64,000 nucleotides of DNA, taken from the NCBI GenBank assembly GCA_017163975.1, contig JAFFSR010000004.1, positions 9,300,001-9,364,000 on the forward strand. Reading direction: 5' to 3'. The notes under the pieces were generated by a model that saw nothing but the letters and a program-made list of their open reading frames with translations, ran no database searches and was not told the origin of the DNA. Shown here piece after piece: positions 47,161 through 57,095 of the stretch (its first letter is position 1; the number at the start of each line of letters is the position of its first letter). The DNA comes from Anastatus disparis. Taxonomy: Eukaryota; Arthropoda; Insecta; Hymenoptera; Eupelmidae. The position numbers were made by a program, and so were the translations under genes.

Positions 47161-47355
47161 TTTTTTTCACCATTCTAACCCTAAAATCGCAACTTCGTTG
47201 CTCTTTTTTGGCTCTCATGGCGAAAAATACACTACGCAACTAGTATAGAAAGGCTTGTTTACGAAACTCGTTACGACCCTCACCTTCGGCTCAGGCCGTA
47301 AACTTCTCGTTTCGTAAATAAAGCCTTTCCATACCCGTTACGTAATGTACTATTT
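47161..47355 (-). mobile_element. Hairpin-bearing element U5 (short-body form), inserted in U10
   Basis: On the minus strand it starts 'aatagtacattacgtaacgg', with hairpin arms 'gtatggaaaggc...' and complements around 'ggcctgagccgaaggtgagg', then a short body ending 'gttagaatggtgaaaaaaa'. It lies exactly where U10's terminal A-run begins; the uninterrupted form of that terminus is seen at 63968-63982. Confidence 0.8.
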
Positions 47356-48493
47356 CCACACGGCGTGCGAAAAGTTCGATTTCCCACAGGATTTCCCGTA
47401 CGGGAAGTGTCCTATTCCCACACGGAAAAAAGCGTGCAGGAATAGTACATCACGTAACGGGTATGGAAAGGCTTTATTTACGAAACGAGAAATTTACGGC
47501 CTGAGTCGAAGGTGAGAATCGTAACGAGTTTCGTAAAAAAACCTTTCCATACTAGTTGCGTAGTGTATTTTTTGCTATGAGAGCCAAAAAAGAGCAACGA
47601 AGTTGCGATTTTAGGGTTAGAATGGCAAAAAAAAATTCCCGCACGCAGTGTAAAATATATTACAATGAATAAAATAAATTTGTTAAATGTTTAATATTAT
47701 AAAAACGAAAATCTAAAATTTCCGCGTATGCCTTGTAAGTGAGAAAATTTATTAAACAAAGAAAAAATATAAAAGAGTAGGTTTAAAATTTTAGCAAAGA
47801 AGAATACTATTTATTATTAGATGTTTAATATTATAAAAATGAAAATCTAAAATTTCCGCATATGCATTGTAAGTGAGAAAATTATTTAAACAAAGAAAGA
47901 AATATAAAAGAGTGGGGTTAAAATTTTAACAAAGAAAAAAAATATTAGATTGACTTTAAAAAATTATAATAACATTAAAATTAATATTAATGTGAATTCT
48001 AAAATTTAAATTCGTAAAAAAATTATCTATCTAAATGATGTTTTGGTTAAATATGTAATTTATTGATTTATTTGAATATTTATAGAAATACTTACATTTC
48101 TTTTTTTAAACAAATAATGTACTTTAATTTACGTTTTCTTTCAATAAATATAAAGTTTACAATATTATATTTGTTTCTATTATCACATCCTAGATTCTCT
48201 AATCCACTTTCAATTCCCTTTTTTTTGTAATATGAATTTTAATTTAAAATGATATAATCATTCTTTTTTTATTATCATCATTATTATTAATTTGTAAAAT
48301 ACAATCATATATTATGTAAAAGACCAATCGAACTTCCCATACCTTGTGTGGAAAAATAATATACGTAACACGTGCGGGAAATGGGTGATCTCACACAGAA
48401 ATTGTCGCCCGAGCCAAGCAAGAACTTTCTTTGTCTCGTATTTTCCGTGCAGGAGTCACCCACTTCCCGCACTAGTTACGTAAAGTGCTATTA
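47349..48493 (-). mobile_element. Hairpin-bearing element U10, containing U6
   Basis: On the minus strand: hairpin 48352-48493 (terminus 'aatagcactttacgtaac', arms around 'gtgcgggaagtgggtgac', centre with 'cttgcttggctcgggcg'). Then terminal repeat 48325-48360 (ATTATTTTTCCACACAAGG), a body, and the opposite repeat at 47352-47383. The body and termini match the element at 63187-63982. This copy has a 130-bp internal tandem duplication (47688-47817 and 47820-47945) and the U6 insertion. Confidence 0.8.
47441..47635 (+). mobile_element. Hairpin-bearing element U6 (short-body form), inserted in U10
   Basis: Inverted partner of U5, about 85 bp away. It starts 'aatagtacatcacgtaacgg' and ends 'ttagaatggcaaaaaaaaa'. 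The empty site is readable in the sister element at about 63844-63858: 'gcaggaaaaaaaattcccgc' on its minus strand. Confidence 0.8.
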
Positions 48494-48970
48494 ATAAAAG
48501 GGCCAATATAATTTAAGAATTAAAAGTAACTAACTTATACACAGTGGAAAAAAATTTGTAATTTTAACACACATAAGTGTTACCAATGAAACTCAAATTT
48601 TTTTGTGTTAAAATTTACAAATTTTTTTGGTGTAATTTTTTAAGTTAAAATTTTAACATAAAAATTCAGGAATAATACAAAATTTTAAATAATAAAATTT
48701 GTAAATTTCTCAAATTTATTTGTGTTAAAATATAATGATTGGAATGATGATTAAATATTAAATAATGTCTTTCTCGTATTTCTTTTTGTTAATATATTAA
48801 AAAAAAGAGAGAGATAAAGAAACATAAGAAAAAGAATAAAATGATGGATGTTGGCGTGGATCAATAAAATCATAAACAAACTAATCTCATTTGACGATAT
48901 TACAGGCGAATGTAAACGAATGATTACGAAAAGAGCCGATCATTTTTTAATATGAGTATATCATAGAAAT
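48494..48970. other. AT-rich stretch with a TAACACA-type repeat
   Basis: 48541-48740 has 'acacagtgg' followed by TAACACACATAAGTGTTA-type motifs, a loose relative of 1690-1860. Nothing else recognised. Confidence 0.35.
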
Positions 48971-49172
48971 AGAGCCAGATAGTGGCTCAGTCAGTAGAGC
49001 GTTGGATTCGTAATCTCGGGGTTCTGAGTTCGAATTCCGCTCTCGGCAATCGATTGATAGAAGCACCACTGTACGTTACATGTGCTTTGTTCACAAACAC
49101 ACTTACGAGCTCCGTCGCTGATTAGCATCACAAATAGCATAAATATAGCGACGTTAAAGAAGAAAAAAAGAG
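48971..49172 (+). mobile_element. tRNA-derived SINE (family C), plus-strand copy
   Basis: Head: A box TGGCTCAGTCAGTAGAGCG, B box GAGTTCGAATTCC. The body has 'acgttacatgtgctttgttc' and 'ctccgtcgctgattagcatc' and ends 'ataaatatagcgacg' with an A-rich tail. The same sequence in reverse forms 58895-59088. Confidence 0.85.
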
Positions 49173-49197
49173 TATACAATTTTTGAACTTACAAAAA

Positions 49198-49547
49198 GAG
49201 TCCATGAAATTTGAGTCTCAGATTTACTCCTAACTTTGCGATATTTTTTTTATATAAAATTATGAAAAAAACCTTATTCCTAAGGTGCAACTCTCGATTT
49301 TTGCCAAGTTATCAGCAGATTCGTCTAAATTAAAAAAAAATTGCATCTTTTTATAGTTATACATTTTTTGAAGTACTTATTCTAGAAGGTTTTTATTTTA
49401 TCACATGAGATCTCATGTGAGTTGTCATATGAGATCTCATGTCATTTTTTTCAGTAGCGAGCTGCTAATAACTTGGCAAAAATCGAGGATTGCACCTTAT
49501 GGATAAGGCTTTTTTCATAATTTTGAGATCCAAATGTCATGGACTCC
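49198..49547. mobile_element. Foldback MITE
   Basis: The arms start GAGTCCATGAAATTTGAGTC and end with the complement (GGACTC). They include 'gattttTgccaagttatcag' near 49300 and its complement near 49455. The centre carries 'catgagatctcatg' twice. No duplication defined. Confidence 0.65.
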
Positions 49548-49734
49548 TTGTTAATAGAAATTAATATTTTTATTGCATAAAATAATAATAATGCTAATAT
49601 ATAATTATTAAAAGTATGAGATTATTTGAATAACTAAGAACACACATGTTTGTAAAAATAACAAACTCCGTGTGTTAATTCTACAAAAATTTGATGAATT
49701 TGAAACAGTGTTTATTATAATTTATATAGATGCT

Positions 49735-50480
49735 TGAAAACGCTGCCAAGTGCTTTGGCGCAATGCTTTCTCATAGAGCTCATTGAGTTAGAGTAATTTG
49801 ATTTTATTTTTTTAAATGTGATTTCAATGCAAAATACAATTTCTATTCAAGAAAAATTAGTGAATGTGAGAGAGTGATTAGGAAATAGGAAGAGAGAGAC
49901 AAGGATGGATAAAAATAGGGTAAAAACGGGAATCAATCTGATAACTTGTATACAAATTTTAGAGCAAATCTATCGAGTACTTTACGTAAAATGAAAAAAA
50001 AATGAAAAATAAATTTTTTTTTTTAATTTAAAAAATTTTTTTAAATTAAAACTACGTTAAGGAAATCGGTTTTTGAAGTTTATCCTTCTTTTGGCAGTTG
50101 AAAATAATTTCCATACAAATTTTGAAGCAAATTCTTCGAGGAGTTTACGTAAAATACAACAAAAATAAAAAATCGAAAATTTTTTTTAAATTCTTAAAAC
50201 GGCTTTATAAAAAAAACTACGCTATATAAACCAATTTTTAATAGCTTCCGCACCAGTTAGACAAAAAAATAAATTGTATGCAAAATTTGAAGCAAATTCA
50301 TCGATTATTTTTCGAGATCTAACTGGCGTACTAAATTCATACACACATACACACACACACACACATACAGACATTTTCTAGAAACCACTTTTTTCAACTC
50401 CCTGAGTCCAAATATGTACAAATTAATGAAAAAATAGAAAAAAAAATTTTTTATCGATACAATACTTTCTCTATGACAAA
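49735..50480 (-). repeat. Interspersed repeat R, copy 2
   Basis: Reverse of 18609-19830: begins 'aaaacgctgccaagtg' with 'ctcatagagctcattgagtt', has about two internal 'ttacgtaaaatg'-type units, and ends at 'aactccctgagtccaaatat' and 'ttaatgaaaaaatag'. A (CA)n run lies near 50341-50368. Confidence 0.75.
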
Positions 50481-51332
50481 GCAAAAAGTAAGCATTACGT
50501 AAATATCATAATTATTTTAATGATAATATTTAGATTTAAAGGTTAGATTCGTACGATAAGTAGATAATGTAGAAATTCATAGGTAACAATAACAAATAAT
50601 GATTATTATTTTGAATGAAAAATAAGTGAAATAGTATATTACATATTGCAAGTCATTAAATAATAATAAGAAAATGAAAAATTCATAAAATGAAGTCATA
50701 AGTTTTTTGATGATAAAATATTTTTTTCGAAGCCCAATGAATAGGTTATATTACCTAATTGATCTTTTCAACGCGTTCATCGATTTTTCCTTTATTCAAA
50801 TTTATATTTTGCTTACAGAAAAAGAGTAAATGTTACGGTTACTATTTTTGCCGTTTTTTTTGCAATTCATTGCGTAACAAATAACCTGAGCCTTTATAAA
50901 CACGATTTTGCATACAAAATGTATCAGCAACGTTCAACGTTTATTTGGCCATCCCACACGCATCGATCTAACTTCGCCATATCTCTTCCAACGTTTTGCT
51001 TGGTTCCAATTGCTTTCTCATAGAGAAAGCATTGTATATTAGATCTCGAAAACTACTCTATGGATTTCCTTTAAATTTTGTATATAATTTAGTTCTTTGT
51101 CTAACTTGGCGGGAAGCTATTGAAAATTGGTTTTCTTAGCGTAGTTTTAATAAAAAATTTCAATTTTTCATTTTTTTGGTATTTTACGTAAACTACTCGA
51201 TGAATTTGCTTAAAAATTTGCATGCAAATTATTTGCGATTGCCAAAATAAAATAAACTTTTGAAAATTGATTTTCTTAGCGTAGATTTAATTTTAGAGCA
51301 TTTGAAAATTTTGAAAAAAAATGTTTGTATCC
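50481..51332. other. AT-rich stretch, then partial repeat R
   Basis: 51015-51332 contains 'tgctttctcatagagaaagc' and two R-type units ('ttttacgtaaactactcgat'), ending where the D2 repeat begins. Nothing in 50481-51010. Confidence 0.5.
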
Positions 51333-51448
51333 TCTTTTAAAAACGATGACTGAATGTTGTGAAACATTTTATACTAAGAACGTGATTGGTGCATTAAATA
51401 GAATCATATGATTGGCGAAAAACGAGATGTGATTTACTATATGCTTAA

Positions 51449-51907
51449 GGTGGTTCATGCGACTAACGTGTTTTTTCAAGATATTCTTGAAATTGTAGGT
51501 ATAGTTCAATGAAGGCAAAGTGAATATCATATTAAAATTTCAGAACATTTCATCGTTTCGTTTTTGATTAATCGATGTTCAAAGTTTTACAAATTACATT
51601 GGAAGTATATCTATATATAGTTGAATTTTTACATTTCGTAGCTGAATCGCAATATCTCATAAACTACATTCAAATTGTAATTGAAAATTTAAACATATAT
51701 AAAGGAACTAATAATAAACATTTTCCAACAAGATTCACGTAAATTCATCGTTTTATTAAAGAGATAAAGTGTTTTAAAAATGTAATTATTAGATAAACGA
51801 TGCATGTTTCGTTCACATTTACGTTGCTGCGCATACGCAACTGGATCATATGAGCGCTATCTCTTTCTCTCACAGCTAGCTTTCTCTATCTTACCGCATG
51901 AACCACC
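51449..51907. mobile_element. TTAA-flanked MITE P2
   Basis: Second copy of P1: GGTGGTTCATGCG...CGCATGAACCACC. TTAA stands at 51445-51448 on the left; on the right the duplicate has been reduced ('aataaaatc' instead of 'ttaaataaaatc'). D1 (877-880) shows the empty site. Confidence 0.85.
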
Positions 51908-52691
51908 AATAAAATCATCGATTTAGAATTTAATAATAAAAGTCATTGATAAAATAATTAAATTATAATTATTGAGTTATAGTTTGATTTTTTAAATAAA
52001 ATTATTAATATAAACATCACCAACTTCTGCTTACAAAAATTCCTTTTGTGTGAAGATGTCGAGAGTGCGAAGTACCGCTCTATGTTCATTCATTCGTTAT
52101 TGTATATTTAAAATTAAAACATGGTAACAGTTCTATGCCATTTACTTCTGAATTCTCTTTTTAAAAATTGTACTATAAAATAGTATATTAAGCAATAAAT
52201 TTTGAAAATACAGATGTTATGAACTTTTTAGCTTATAATAATATCATAAAATATTTATCTATGAGCCTGGCAAATAATTTTGTAAATTTAAAATAAGATT
52301 TAAAATATTTCGGAATATTTTAAAATAAATAATAAAAAAACCGATAAGTAATACAATTTCGATAATATAATTTAGTATATAAAATATTTCTAGATTCACA
52401 GCTTAAAAATTTTTTTTCAAAAATATAGTATAATACTTGCCTAAAATGTACTATTTTTTAAAGTTTATTTATTTTCTAGTACTGCGTGCGCTAAATCCGC
52501 TTGAAGCGCTCCCTGTTCCGTGTCCTATGTTGCATTTTCTGGCAGAGCATAGTTGACGATTTTTGTGAATTTCGTACACGTATTTTACGTTGGTGAAACA
52601 TATAAGTGTGACAGCGCATGCGTGTATACAGACTAATGGCATGAGAGATACTATGAACGATGAATCAGTTGCTTTACATTCGGTTTATTCT

Positions 52692-52692
<1 letters not shown>

Positions 52693-52741
<49 letters not shown>

Positions 52742-52750
52742 GTGTGTGTG
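52693..52750. repeat. (TA)n and (TG)n microsatellite
   Basis: About 24 TA units then five TG units. Confidence 0.95.
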
Positions 52751-53128
52751 TTTCTAAATAACTAGCAAGTTTTTCAGTTTGTGTATATTGTATTAATAAT
52801 TATTTAATACAATTTCACGTTCTAAGTATATTTTTGAAATTGTTTTGGTTTCTTTTTTTTCAATTTATCATTTGGGGAATGCCTAGTTTTACTGATACAT
52901 AGATTTCGTTTTTTTATTTAAATTATCATTCGTGGAGTGCGCAGCTTTTGTTTAGTATTGCTTTTTAAGGGTATAGATTTCGTGTGGCGGATTTACCACA
53001 CACGTACTAGAATAGTGTTCGATACGCGTGTCCTATGTGCCATTTCCCGGCACGGCGTAAACGCTCTCGCTACGCTCGAGCGCTTAACCTCGCCGTGCCA
53101 GAAAATGACTCATAGGACTCTTGTATCG

Positions 53129-53317
53129 AAATAGTACATTATTAAACGGGTGTGTAAAGGCTTTATTTACGAAACGAGAAGTTCACCGCCCGAGCCGGAG
53201 GCGAGGTCTGTAACGAGTTTCGTAAAAAAGCCTTTACACATCAGTTTCATAATATATTTTCTCGCTTGAGAGCCGAAAAAGAGAAAATAAATTGCGATTT
53301 TGAGGTTAGAATGCGAG
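53129..53317 (+). mobile_element. Hairpin-bearing element U7 (short-body form), inserted in hairpin H8
   Basis: Near-identical in layout to U4: 'aaatagtacattattaaacg', arms 'gtgtaaaggctttatttacg' and complements, centre 'cgcccgagccggaggcgagg', body ending 'gaggttagaatgcgag', then an A-run. Removing it joins 'gtatcga' to 'aaatactat', which completes the outer arm of H8. Confidence 0.8.
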
Positions 53318-53873
53318 AAAATACTATAATTTCAGAATTCAAATTGAATCATGCTTAGAATAAACAGTTCTGCAAAATAAAATAAAAAATCTTTTGTTTG
53401 AAAGAATAATATAATTACTATAATTAAGAAAATATAAATTAGAATTTTTATTTTTATTTGTATTTTAAAAATAGGAACAATATACATATCGTTAAGAATT
53501 GATTTGAACTATTTTATTTTTTATATATTTTATGGATTTCATATTGTTGAAAATATTAATTTTTAAATAACTTCATTCATTAGTTATTGAGAATTTTGGA
53601 TTCCAATATTATATTGTTACGTCACGACGTATCTTTTATTTCAAAATTTATCATTCCAAAAATATGCAATTATTGATCAATCAGCTAATTTACCTTAGCA
53701 AGCATATTGTAAAAGTAAGTAATGCGATTTTCAGAATTAACAAAATAAGTACAATTACGAAGGCTACACGAACCAGATTTACCACGTTAAGAGGCGGTCG
53801 GAACCAAATCGATGACATAGTTCGGTGCTTGTAATAAATGCTTATAATAATTTATTCATTTATTAATATGGTA

Positions 53874-54229
53874 ATAGTATATTGTGTAACGAGTAAGGTT
53901 TAGTTGACTATTGCGCACGAGGGCAAGCTGGCGCACGAGCGTAGCGAGTAGCGCCATTGCCCGAGTGGCGCAATAGTCAACTGAACCGAACGAGATTCAC
54001 ATACTATTTTTTCTCATAAGTGCTGGGTGTAAGAGAGAGAGAGTGACATGTTAGGGCGCGGAAAGGGGGGTAAAAAAATTAATATGTAAATCAAAAAAAC
54101 CATTTCATATAAATATTATTTTTTGCATCGCCAACAACTTTCATCAAGAAGCTAGCACACAAATGACTCGTACATAGAAACTCGTGCACGTTCTAGCGTG
54201 TTTTGTTTCCTTTCGGTATAGCATTCTCT

Positions 54230-54278
<49 letters not shown>

Positions 54279-54580
54279 CTGCCGTACGACTGACTCGTAA
54301 ACACGTTCTAGCGTGTCTTGTTTTCTTTCGATAAAGCATTCTCTTTCTCTCTCCTATCATCTTCGCCCGCGCGACGCTACTTCTGCATATACAAACAAAA
54401 TCGTGGTTTTCTTTTTTTCATTAATTAACGGATTTGCGTGACGTTATTTTTTATAACCTAACGCTTTTTACTCAAACACACGCTTCAAAGACTAAACACA
54501 CGTGGCGCGCGCTATTAGCTACTTACCACCCCGAAAACGCATGCGCAATAGGCCACTTACCCAGCACGCATGAGAAAAAA
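53874..54580 (+). mobile_element. Hairpin-bearing element U8, with empty site in the same window
   Basis: Hairpin 53872-54012 (arms 'ggtttagttgactattgcgc' and complements, centre 'cgcacgagcgtagcgagtag'), terminal repeat 54007-54029 ('ttttctcataagtgctggg') and opposite repeat 54560-54581 ('cccagcacgcatgagaaaa'). The body includes a (CT)n tract. Occupied left flank 'atatggta' and right flank 'aatataatcatttcctc' are contiguous at 54774-54796 as 'atatggtaaaaatatagtca'. Confidence 0.85.
54231..54274. repeat. (CT)n microsatellite
   Basis: About 21 CT units, inside U8 and within a tandemly duplicated segment ('cgttctagcgtgt' at 54189 and 54304). Confidence 0.95.
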
Positions 54581-55560
54581 ATATAATCATTTCCTCTAGT
54601 CATGTATATAAAGAATAATTTAAAATAGTTAAAGCCACAAAAATATACAAAATATTGTTATAAAGCGAAAAATGCCACCTAACAATCGACACGACAGTTT
54701 TTTGCATGCGGTATATGTCAAGTCAGTTTGATATTTGTAATAAATGCTTATAATAATTTATTTACTTATTCATATGGTAAAAATATAGTCATTTCCTCTA
54801 GTCATGTATATAAAGAATAATTTGAAATAGTTTAAGCCATAAAAATATACAAAATATTATCGTAAAGCGAAAAATGCTGACTTGATATATACCGCAAGTC
54901 ACCGATTTGGTTCCGACCGCCTCTTAACCATATCATTCAATAAAAGTTTAAAATGCAGAATAAGCATTGCTCCATCGGTTGACACCAATTCAAATTCTTA
55001 AACAAGGCAGGGATCATCAATATAAAAAGACATATCAAATCAGGGAAAAGGAGCACTCCAATAAAAGCACTTTAAAGCAGACACTTTTTCAAAGCACTTT
55101 ATCAAAGAATTTCTACAAGCACTTCAAAGATACAATTATTATAACTATATTCCTCGCACTATAAAATTATTCGAATATTCGCGCACTATATTCAGTTTAT
55201 TATAAAAGTAACAAATAAAATCTCTATAATTAAAATATTAAATCAAGTGTACTTATTTACTGTCTGCCTGTATCTACTTAGCCGAATCAAGGTAAGATTC
55301 TTACAATTATATTTTGATCTACATTATTTCAATTCAAGTATATTTAATCGTGAGAACGATTCACATCAATTAAAATTGGTAGAGCTTTTCTACCACTAGA
55401 CTTAACTTTCAAATTTAATATTTTTAAAATCAAACTTTATTATTTCATTTAATAAAATATACTTTCCTCATATCAACAACATAATCAATCATTAATCCCG
55501 TCCTGGTGTAAAGCCAGGACTTAACAATATATTAAAATTTTTCTTGTACCAGAAATTAAA

Positions 55561-56015
55561 AATTCATAAATGCTAATGAATAAATTTATTTAAAAATTTA
55601 TACCATCTAATACATTTTTTTCGTGAAATTTGGCACTAAAAAGTGGAGATAGTCAATATTTATGAGTGTAGGTGTAGTGTCCGTTTTATATCTCCTTAAA
55701 ATGTGAAATTTTAAGTGATGATAAAACTGGAAAAGTCGTTTTTATATACCACATTACATTGTATTGAAAACAGATGTTTTTAATCATGGACAATTTTACA
55801 TGACTATGTCCAGAGATCGATCTTGAAATTCTCTCAAGAGAATCAAATACGTTAGATTGATATTAAAAATTATGTGTATAAAAAGCTATATATTTGTAAA
55901 ATAACTTTTGACTTTGTAATAGTTCACGTTATTTAAATTTTGAAAGATTTAAGAAATGTCTGAAAAATAATTTAAAATTTTACTATTTTTTCAATTTTTT
56001 AAAATAATAATAAGA
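55561..56015. other. AT-rich stretch, no gene recognised
   Basis: No supported features. Confidence 0.4.
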
Positions 56016-56833
56016 AATAGTATATTACGCACCAAGGGAGGGAAGGGGGACATTCTAACCCGCGCGTATGTTATCGCCCGAGCCGAAGGCGAGGGCGATA
56101 AACGCGCGGGTTAAGATGTCCCCCTTCACTCCCGTGGCGCGTATACAATTTTTTACCATAGCCAAGCCGAAAGTTGTCAACTAAAATTACGTATAACGTA
56201 AACGTTATGCTATATTGTTCTACTAGATACACTACACGGTAACACTCGTAATGATAATTCATTAATAAAAAAAGATGTTATGAATTATTCTAATTTTTCA
56301 TCACACACATTTTTAAAGATTCTATGTTTTGTTTTACTATATACACTACACGATAACACACTACACGGTAACACTCGTAATGATAGTTCATTAATGAAAA
56401 AAAAATTTATTATTTAATCTGATAGAGTTATTCTTCGATACACTCTGTTTCAATGCACACATTTTTCATCACACACATTTTTAACTAAATAATAATATAA
56501 TACAATGTATACATATATGTTGTATACATTTGTATACATTTTGTTTTTTTTTGTTTCAAATGTAAGAGATTTTGAAAAAGAAACAGAAAAAGATTTTGAT
56601 ATCTGCCTTTCTTTTGTTCTTACTATGATTTTTGATGAAGAGCAAAAAGGCTAGGTATATTAGACATTATATGGGGAAAAGAAAGAGACGGAGAGATATA
56701 ACGTATGCTATACTCTGTCGCTAGCGCCTGCGCAAAACGTTCTTTTTGCTTCCTGCCCCGACAAGAATGTGAGACTTTCGGTTGAAGTAGTGGGGATGAA
56801 AGTAGAAATTTTCGGGTTGGATATGGTAAAAAT
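56016..56833 (+). mobile_element. Hairpin-bearing element U9
   Basis: Hairpin 56016-56157: terminus 'aatagtatattacgc', arms 'gggagggaagggggacattc' and complements, then 'aacccgcgcg', centre 'cgcccgagccgaaggcgagg'. Terminal repeat 56149-56177 ('ttttaccatagccaagccga') and its reverse at 56806-56833 ('ttttcgggttggatatggta'). The body has imperfect internal duplications ('acactacacggtaacactcg' twice) and no coding frame. Confidence 0.75.
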
Positions 56834-57067
56834 GAATATAGTGATTATATATTTTTTAAATGGGATTTATTTTTCTCGAAGTTTTCCGTGTCTATAAATT
56901 CATTGATGCCGCGTAAACTGTTCTCATACATTAATATATAACAATAATTTCTTTACTGATGCAGATAGTAGATATGAAATTATTATTATTTAATAATGAA
57001 CAGAAAATAATAACACTATATTAACAGTCAATCATTAAAAATTTATATACATTTAGATTAGATATAG

Positions 57068-57095
57068 GGCGCGCTTGCGCGCATGGATTTTCTAG
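57068..57095 (+). repeat. Helitron-like 3' terminus
   Basis: Hairpin GGCGCGC-TT-GCGCGC, then 'atggatttt' and CTAG followed by T: the hairpin-plus-CTRR-T layout of Helitron 3' ends. The 5' end and any coding part were not identified. Confidence 0.4.

Larger units (their letters stand above)
52481..53330. mobile_element. Insertion in D2 with microsatellite and hairpin element H8
   Basis: Absent from D1. Contains 'gtgtcctatgttgcattttc' at about 52520, a (TA)n/(TG)n tract at 52693-52750, and hairpin H8 (about 53009-53128 with its last bases at 53318-53331). H8's arms are 'tcctatgtgccatttcccgg' and complement and its centre is 'ctctcgctacgctcgagcg'. H8 is split by U7. The related 'gtgtcctatg' phrase at 52518 suggests a far terminus but none was fixed. 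Confidence 0.55.
51333..53615 (-). repeat. Inverted segmental repeat, copy D2, with three insertions
   Basis: Reverse complement of 1-1003. The homology is interrupted by the TTAA element at 51449-51907, by an insertion at about 52481-53330 and by the solo LTR at 53616-55526, and it resumes at 55531-55560. Between insertions the two copies align by eye with scattered substitutions and small indels. Confidence 0.85.
53791..54923. mobile_element. TTAA-flanked element P3, containing U8
   Basis: Ends GAGGCGGTCGGAACCAAATC and complement. TTAA stands at 53787-53790 and 54924-54927. It has an internal tandem duplication of about 200 bp (repeat phrase 'tttcctctagtcatgtatat' at 54590 and 54793). The second repeat unit preserves the insertion site of U8 unoccupied. 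Confidence 0.85.
53616..55526 (+). repeat. Solo LTR (gypsy-type) with nested insertions
   Basis: Starts TGTTACGTCACGACG and ends GGACTTAACA. The 4-bp direct repeat ATAT stands at 53612-53615 and 55527-55530. Excluding the nested TTAA element it is about 774 bp, with an AATAAAA signal near 55215. No internal element remains, so this is an LTR-LTR recombination product. A partial relative lies at 35299-35392. D1 lacks it. Confidence 0.75.

Noticed and set aside
48980..49050. Functional tRNA gene
   Set aside because: A and B boxes are present, but the acceptor stem does not pair well and a second copy shares the downstream body, so it is a SINE.
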